25,418 bases of DNA, taken from Rhizophagus sp. LPA8_4_AMF (lineage: Eukaryota > Glomeromycota > Glomeromycetes > Glomerales > Glomeraceae). Location of the stretch: assembly GCA_021464525.1 (NCBI GenBank), contig JADRCO010000856.1, positions 1 to 25,418 of the forward strand. The letters are read 5' to 3'. Both the position numbers and the translations under genes were made by a program. Below are positions 21,350 to 25,418 of this stretch, piece after piece (position 1 is the first letter of the stretch; each line of letters opens with the position of its first letter). Below the pieces are notes generated by a model. It worked only from the letters and a program-made list of their open reading frames with translations, did not search any database and had not been told where the DNA came from.

Positions 21350-21923
21350 TTACAAATTATCCCTAAGTACGAGATGAAGAAGAGATTCTTTTTGAATATT
21401 ATAATCTTCCAAAGTAAATCCATTTTCGAGCTATGATGATTTAAAATGTAAAGTTAAGATTTCTAATAAATTTAATACACGTTACAATAAGACAAAAAAA
21501 AATACCGCGTACATGTTGATCGACAAATATTAATTCTTCTTGATCAGAAGAAATCACTTTATCTTGGATCTTTGCCTTGACTTGATCAATAGTATCAGAA
21601 GATTCAACTTCGAGAGTGATAGTCTTTCCAGCGAGAGTTTTTACAAAAATCTGCATACCACCTCTTAGGCGGAGCACGAGATGAAGAGTTGATTTATCTC
21701 TAATATTATAATCTGACAAAATATGTTTATCTTCCAGTTGTTTACCAGCAAAGATCAAACGTTGTTGATTTGGAGGAGTGCCTTCTTTATCTTGAATTAT
21801 TTTTTTCACTTTATTAACTGTATCAGAGGAATAAACTTCAATGGCAATTGTTCTGCCATTTATAGTTTTAACAAATATTTGTATAATACTTTTTTCACGG
21901 TGTACAGACTTAGAGTTACCCAT
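21350..21923 (-). CDS. Tandem ubiquitin-like protein with N-myristoylation-type extension
   Basis: Two exons, 21923-21513 and 21430-21350, are joined by an 82-nt phase-0 intron and give 163 residues. The ATG is fixed by an in-frame TAG 9 nt upstream. Residues 1-13 ([13 protein letters not shown]) fit the N-myristoyltransferase pattern: Gly2, Ser6, then basic residues. Residues 14-89 are a full 76-residue ubiquitin with Ile in place of Met1, ending RLRGG. Counted as in ubiquitin, it keeps Lys6, Lys27, Lys33, Lys48, Ile44, His68 and Val70. Lys11 is Arg, Lys29 is Ile and Lys63 is Asp. Residues 90-163 are a second ubiquitin ([12 protein letters not shown]..) that is one residue short near position 34. 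Lys48 is replaced there (VDQH), Lys63 is kept, and the end is LVLRDNL with no Gly-Gly. Deubiquitinases would be expected to cut after RLRGG, leaving a lipid-bearing ubiquitin with a free conjugation tail. It differs from ordinary polyubiquitin, whose units are nearly identical. Confidence is high for the family and moderate for the lipid anchor. Confidence 0.88.
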
Positions 21924-22470
21924 CTTTCTCTATTTTTTTTAAAAAAAACAAGCAAGAAGTTTAGCAAAAAATGTAAGAATTTTTTTTTTTTGATAAATAT
22001 TTATAAAATCATAATGTTTAATTATGACTCAATAAACTAGCTGTTGTAGATATTGGCATATCACATTGACCATTATCTTATCATAATATGAGTAACAAAT
22101 AACAATTTGACATAATATTGATCTATTTGATATAAAATTACTACCATTTAATTTATCATTGAATTTAATAATAATATAATTTAATTTCAACTAATATTAA
22201 TCTGTTTGAAATGAAATAATTATTATTTGATTCATTTTATTAAAATAAATCTAATGAGTTATAATGTATTGATTTTCAATTACTAAATGCTAATATAGTT
22301 TAATTTTTTTTAATTTTTTAATCTGTAACCTGATCTAATCTAGGAATAGTAAATGAAGTTTCAGATTATTTATGACTAATCATGATAAAGAGTTTAAAAA
22401 GTATTTAAGTAATGAAAGAATAGAATTTGAATTTAACATATTTTAGTAATAATAATAATAATATTTCAAA
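21924..22470. other. AT-rich spacer between divergent genes
   Basis: The part next to 21923 should hold the promoter of the ubiquitin-like gene. A run of A/T words (TTTAATTT, TTTGATAT, TTATTATT) fills 22080-22330. No TATA box at a convincing distance stands out, and no other feature is seen. Confidence 0.35.
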
Positions 22471-22833
22471 ATGGTTGAAGGATTTGAAATTGTTAAATTA
22501 GGAAATTTTGGAAAGTGGATAGATAATGAATCAGATTTAGAAAAAATTGAAGCATTATCATATGAATATGCTATACAAGGAAATAAAAATAAAGTTGAGG
22601 AATGTTTAGAAAAAATCAAAGAATTATTTGAAGAATATGAATGGGAAAAAGTGTGTAATGATTTAACAGAAAGAATTAAAGGAAATAAATGGTATGATAT
22701 TAAAAATGATTTTAGAGAAAAAGGTGTTAAAAGAAAAAGAAAAGGATATTATGGATACTCTAAAGAACAGAGTTTTAGAAAAAATATAAAAGAAGGTTAT
22801 GGATTGAAAAAGTTTTATAAAAGATCAAAATGA
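22471..22833 (+). CDS. Hypothetical lysine-rich small protein
   Basis: An open frame of 120 codons starts at an ATG in a good context (AAAATGG) and ends in TGA. The first 70 residues are acidic and likely helical (LEKIEALSYEYAIQG, VEECLEKIKELFEEYEWEKV). The last 45 are strongly basic, with KRKRKG and KKFYKRSK resembling nuclear localisation signals. No known domain is recognised. The following ~250 bases still read as lysine-rich, coding-like DNA broken by stops, so this may be the surviving front part of a longer decayed gene. No introns are needed. The A-rich codon use makes chance similarity to protein possible. Confidence 0.4.
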   Translation: MVEGFEIVKLGNFGKWIDNESDLEKIEALSYEYAIQGNKNKVEECLEKIKELFEEYEWEKVCNDLTERIKGNKWYDIKNDFREKGVKRKRKGYYGYSKEQSFRKNIKEGYGLKKFYKRSK

Positions 22834-23206
22834 AAAATTGATAATTAATTCAAAAAATAAATGGATTACAAGACAAATTAATAAGAAAGAAAGAAATTAA
22901 AAAAAAAAATGATAATAAAAAAGAAACTAAGATTTTAAGATTAATTAATAAACAAGATGATTTTAAACAACAAGTTCTTGAATTAAAAAACTAAAAATGG
23001 AGAGAAATTAATAAGATATTATAGGATACTAAGCAAGGGATAATAATAAAAAAGAAATTGTAAGATTAAATTAAAATTCTAAAAAAAAAGAGAAGTAGAA
23101 AATAGGATTTTTAAAGTTTTTAAAAGAAATTATTAGAATAATAATAAAGATGAAATAAATAAATTAAATATTAAGATAAAAATGTTATATATTATAAATA
23201 ATGATA
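22834..23206. other. A-rich spacer, perhaps decayed 3' part of the preceding gene
   Basis: Plus-strand translation gives lysine, asparagine and isoleucine-rich pieces (for example KETKILRLINKQDDFKQQVL at about 22922-22981) interrupted by stops. I cannot separate decayed coding sequence from simple A-rich DNA. Nothing else is seen. Confidence 0.3.
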
Positions 23207-23222
23207 ATTTATTTAAATTATT
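23207..23222. repeat. Target-site duplication, left copy
   Basis: ATTTATTTAAATTATT here is identical to 25012-25027 and directly abuts the poly(T) that ends retrocopy 2. Sixteen bases is within the range made by LINE-type target-primed insertion. The sequence is low in complexity, so some chance contribution is possible. Confidence 0.6.
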
Positions 23223-25006
23223 TTTTTTTTTTTCTGCAGCATATATCATACTTTATTAGAGTTAATGTAAATAATAATTTGTGTAAGAAATATGAAATTT
23301 AGTTATCTAATATAATTAAGTACAATACCACCCATCATTCTAATGAACCCTATGTGTGCACTGTCAGTGGAACTGATTTCTATATGGGTAAGAGTGTGGA
23401 ATACACTACTATCTTAACGGAACTGTCCCATAGTCAAAGGAATATAGTGTTCAAGGACCTGCTGCACTGCAATTCTTTAAAATCCTTACTGATCTACCAA
23501 AAAATATAAGGTATATTGCTAGTTCACATAATCCCATTGTCACCTACTTATGATTACTGAAGTAAAAATTCCTCATAATAAGACGCAAATAGTTTAACTA
23601 ACAAAAGAATCTTTTAGCCAATTGCATGGTAATATTGTTAATTCTTTCACTAACATAGTGTTCCTAACAGGTTGGGTCAGGTTGGGTCAGGTCAAAATTT
23701 TGGGTTAATTTTAAAGTACGCAATTCAAATTTTTACAATACCTTCAATTGTATTATTTATATTATGCAGGTCTATGCGGGTCAATGCAGGTTATTTCAAG
23801 TTGCATATTCAGAACTCTACATTGACATATACAGTAGAATTGTTACATTTATCTATAATAGTTAAGTTAGTAATTGTAGATAGGATTTTCTGCCTAGTAT
23901 GGAAATAATACAGAAAATTCCATACCTTCCATATCAAATTACTCAACAAATCCATCCAAGAAAATTCTATATTAAAAAGTAAAAATAAAAGAAAACAAAA
24001 AAGAAAGAAAAAGAAAAAATAAAATCTATATAAAATGAAAAATAAAACTAAAAAGGTAACCAGTAATATAAAGCGATTGTATCCATTTATCTCTATCCTT
24101 CTTTTGGCATAGTGTAAAGAACTATTCATAAATAAGTCATAGATCTAAGTATATATCCAATTTAAAAGTATTAACAAATAACATCCTATTTGAGTATAAG
24201 AGAATCCAGGTCAAACATTCATCCAATAAGAGTCAAAATTCAAAAAAGAGTATAGGCCATATACGTCATGTGATAATTGTTATTGTTGATAATTTTGTAC
24301 ATAGGAATTATCTTTGTTTGTGATAACATGTGCCAAAAATATGTCTAGGTTGAAATCAGAAGGAGGCTTAGTTTGTAATATAGTACAGCTTTCTGAATAA
24401 GGCCAACCAAGTAAACACATCCTTTTAGGAAAAAGGAATGAAAGAGAAAAACAAAAAAAAGGTAGAGAAGAAAGCGGCAAAGACAAAAAAATATCCAAAT
24501 ATCTTTTAAAGTTGATAACTACACGTTTAAAAAAGGTAGTTTGTAGGTGTGCTAGTCTCCTATTAGCTTTATCTAACCATTCAACTAAGAGGTGATAATA
24601 CGTAGAACCATTGGTATAATTACAAGTGTTATTTAGAAACCAAAGGAAGTTCTCATTTTCCAGGGCTTTTTGGACTCTTTTCATATTATACTATTTCATT
24701 AGTAATATCGCTTAAGCTTAAGAAATACGGTACTCTATAGTATATCCACTTAGAATAATAACTTATTGTTATAGATAACTTGCAAACTAGAATAAAATCT
24801 AACAGACAGTCTACTAAGACCTACTGAAGATAAAAATCTCAAAGAAAACTATTTAAAGAGAATAAAACAAATAAAGAATAGTGTATATTAAAGGCTTAAG
24901 GTGTATTTATTATAAAGAAAATAAAGAAAAATAAAGAAAAATAAAATTTTAGAATGAAAATATATTAGTAAAAAAAATGGTCATGAACGTGATCAGAAAG
25001 AGTTCA
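23221..25006 (-). mobile_element. Poly(A)-tailed retrocopy, copy 2 of a dispersed family
   Basis: This is a minus-strand homologue of 15250-16879. Read in its own direction it begins GAACTCTTTCTGATCACG at 25006 and ends with AATAAAG (23252-23257 region), CTGCAG and an A tail (poly(T) at 23221-23233). It is bounded by a 16-bp duplication. Open stretches at 24684-24280 and 24129-23809 encode a peptide with NNTCNYTNGSTYYHLLVEW, a phenylalanine/leucine-rich membrane-like run, and QTKPPSDFNLD; the same pieces occur in copy 1. Relative to copy 1, it carries extra DNA at about 23660-23925, described separately. No intact full-length frame is evident. It is a non-LTR-type retrocopy; which enzyme moved it is inferred, since no reverse transcriptase is present in the window. 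Confidence 0.7.
23662..23925. repeat. Extra DNA inserted in retrocopy 2, with GGTTGGGTCA tandem repeats
   Basis: Copy 1 lacks most of this stretch. The left part starts CAGGTTGGGTCAGGTTGGGTCAGG, two and a half copies of a 10-bp word at about 23669-23692. Near 23768-23791 comes a related GC-richer end, GGTCTATGCGGGTCAATGCAGG. A hairpin of GTATGGAA (23897-23904) and TTCCATAC (23918-23925) lies at the right edge. It may be one or two nested small elements. No coding content is seen. Confidence 0.45.
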
Positions 25007-25011
25007 TTTTT

Positions 25012-25027
25012 ATTTATTTAAATTATT
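25012..25027. repeat. Target-site duplication, right copy
   Basis: ATTTATTTAAATTATT, identical to 23207-23222, lies 5 bases beyond the shared 5' end of the element at 25006. Those few extra bases could be untemplated additions, common at LINE-type 5' junctions. Confidence 0.6.
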
Positions 25028-25418
25028 ATATATATAATGATTTTTTTTTCTTTATTTTATTTTTCTTTTATATTTCTACTAATATAATTTTAGTAACAAA
25101 CTTCAACTTTTAGTTTTTTTCTATTGTTTATTTTATAAAGGAATAAATAATACATATTATTAAAACTTAAGAATAAAGTGCACAGTATAATCATTTTTTA
25201 TTAATCACCGTGACTAATTATAGTCACATGTAAATGATCGGCATATATATATAAAATATATTCTTCATAGCGAAAGGAATAAAGTTTAATAAATAAATAA
25301 ATAAATTTGCTAAATTTCCCTATAAAAAAATACCACAAAACTACTTCACTTCTTTAAAAAGCTTTTCTTATAGTAAACTAATATTACGATCAATATATAA
25401 TTATAATATAAATGAAAA
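25028..25418. other. AT-rich end of the window
   Basis: No gene, RNA gene or repeat family was recognised. A (TAAA)n-like run at about 25289-25306 and a TATATATATA tract near 25241 are the only patterns seen. Confidence 0.4.

Noticed and set aside
21154-21366. Plus-strand open frame overlapping the end of the ubiquitin-like gene
   Set aside because: It reads as plausible protein but overlaps the well-supported ubiquitin exon on the other strand and has no defined start or family.

Overview
The window looks like nuclear DNA from a very AT-rich, intron-rich fungus. Genes are broken up by short GT-AG introns, mostly 68-110 nt and in all three phases, and lie in AT-rich spacers full of repeats. 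A Ste7/Fuz7-type MAP kinase kinase, a fungal-style CAMK-like kinase and a CsbD-type stress protein all fit a fungus. The composition and repeat load suggest an arbuscular mycorrhizal fungus of the Rhizophagus type; that last step is inference.

Layout. 1-270 is a palindrome-rich inverted-repeat element. About 301-1400 is a tandem array of ~120-bp units, each looking like an intron plus a mini-exon. 1401-3018 is AT-rich spacer with a local duplication. 3019-7519 (minus) is an eight-exon gene for a ~1205-residue CAMK-like Ser/Thr kinase. 7520-10235 is a long spacer. 10236-11997 (minus) is an eight-exon, 336-residue MAPKK. A shared promoter region separates it from a divergent two-exon CsbD-like gene (12755-13269, plus). 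About 14205-15249 is a decayed pogo/Tigger-type DNA transposase. It abuts the first (15250-16879, plus) of two copies of a ~1.6-kb poly(A)-tailed retrocopy family; the second copy is at 23221-25006 (minus) and is bounded by a 16-bp target-site duplication. Between them lie a four-exon gene of unknown family (17802-18611, plus), a partly resolved unknown gene (terminal exon 19033-19586, minus), a two-exon tandem ubiquitin-like gene (21350-21923, minus) and a small lysine-rich open frame (22471-22833, plus).

The most notable gene is the ubiquitin-like one. It has an N-terminal extension starting MGNSKS, a strong-looking N-myristoylation signal. A nearly complete ubiquitin ending RLRGG follows, then a second ubiquitin that has lost Lys48 and the terminal Gly-Gly. 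If processed by deubiquitinases in the usual way, it would release a lipid-anchored ubiquitin that could still be conjugated. The two kinases and the CsbD gene are ordinary signalling and stress genes; nothing shows that they act in one pathway.

All gene models were built by eye from splice signals, phase and protein similarity. Family names come from recognised motifs, not from searches.
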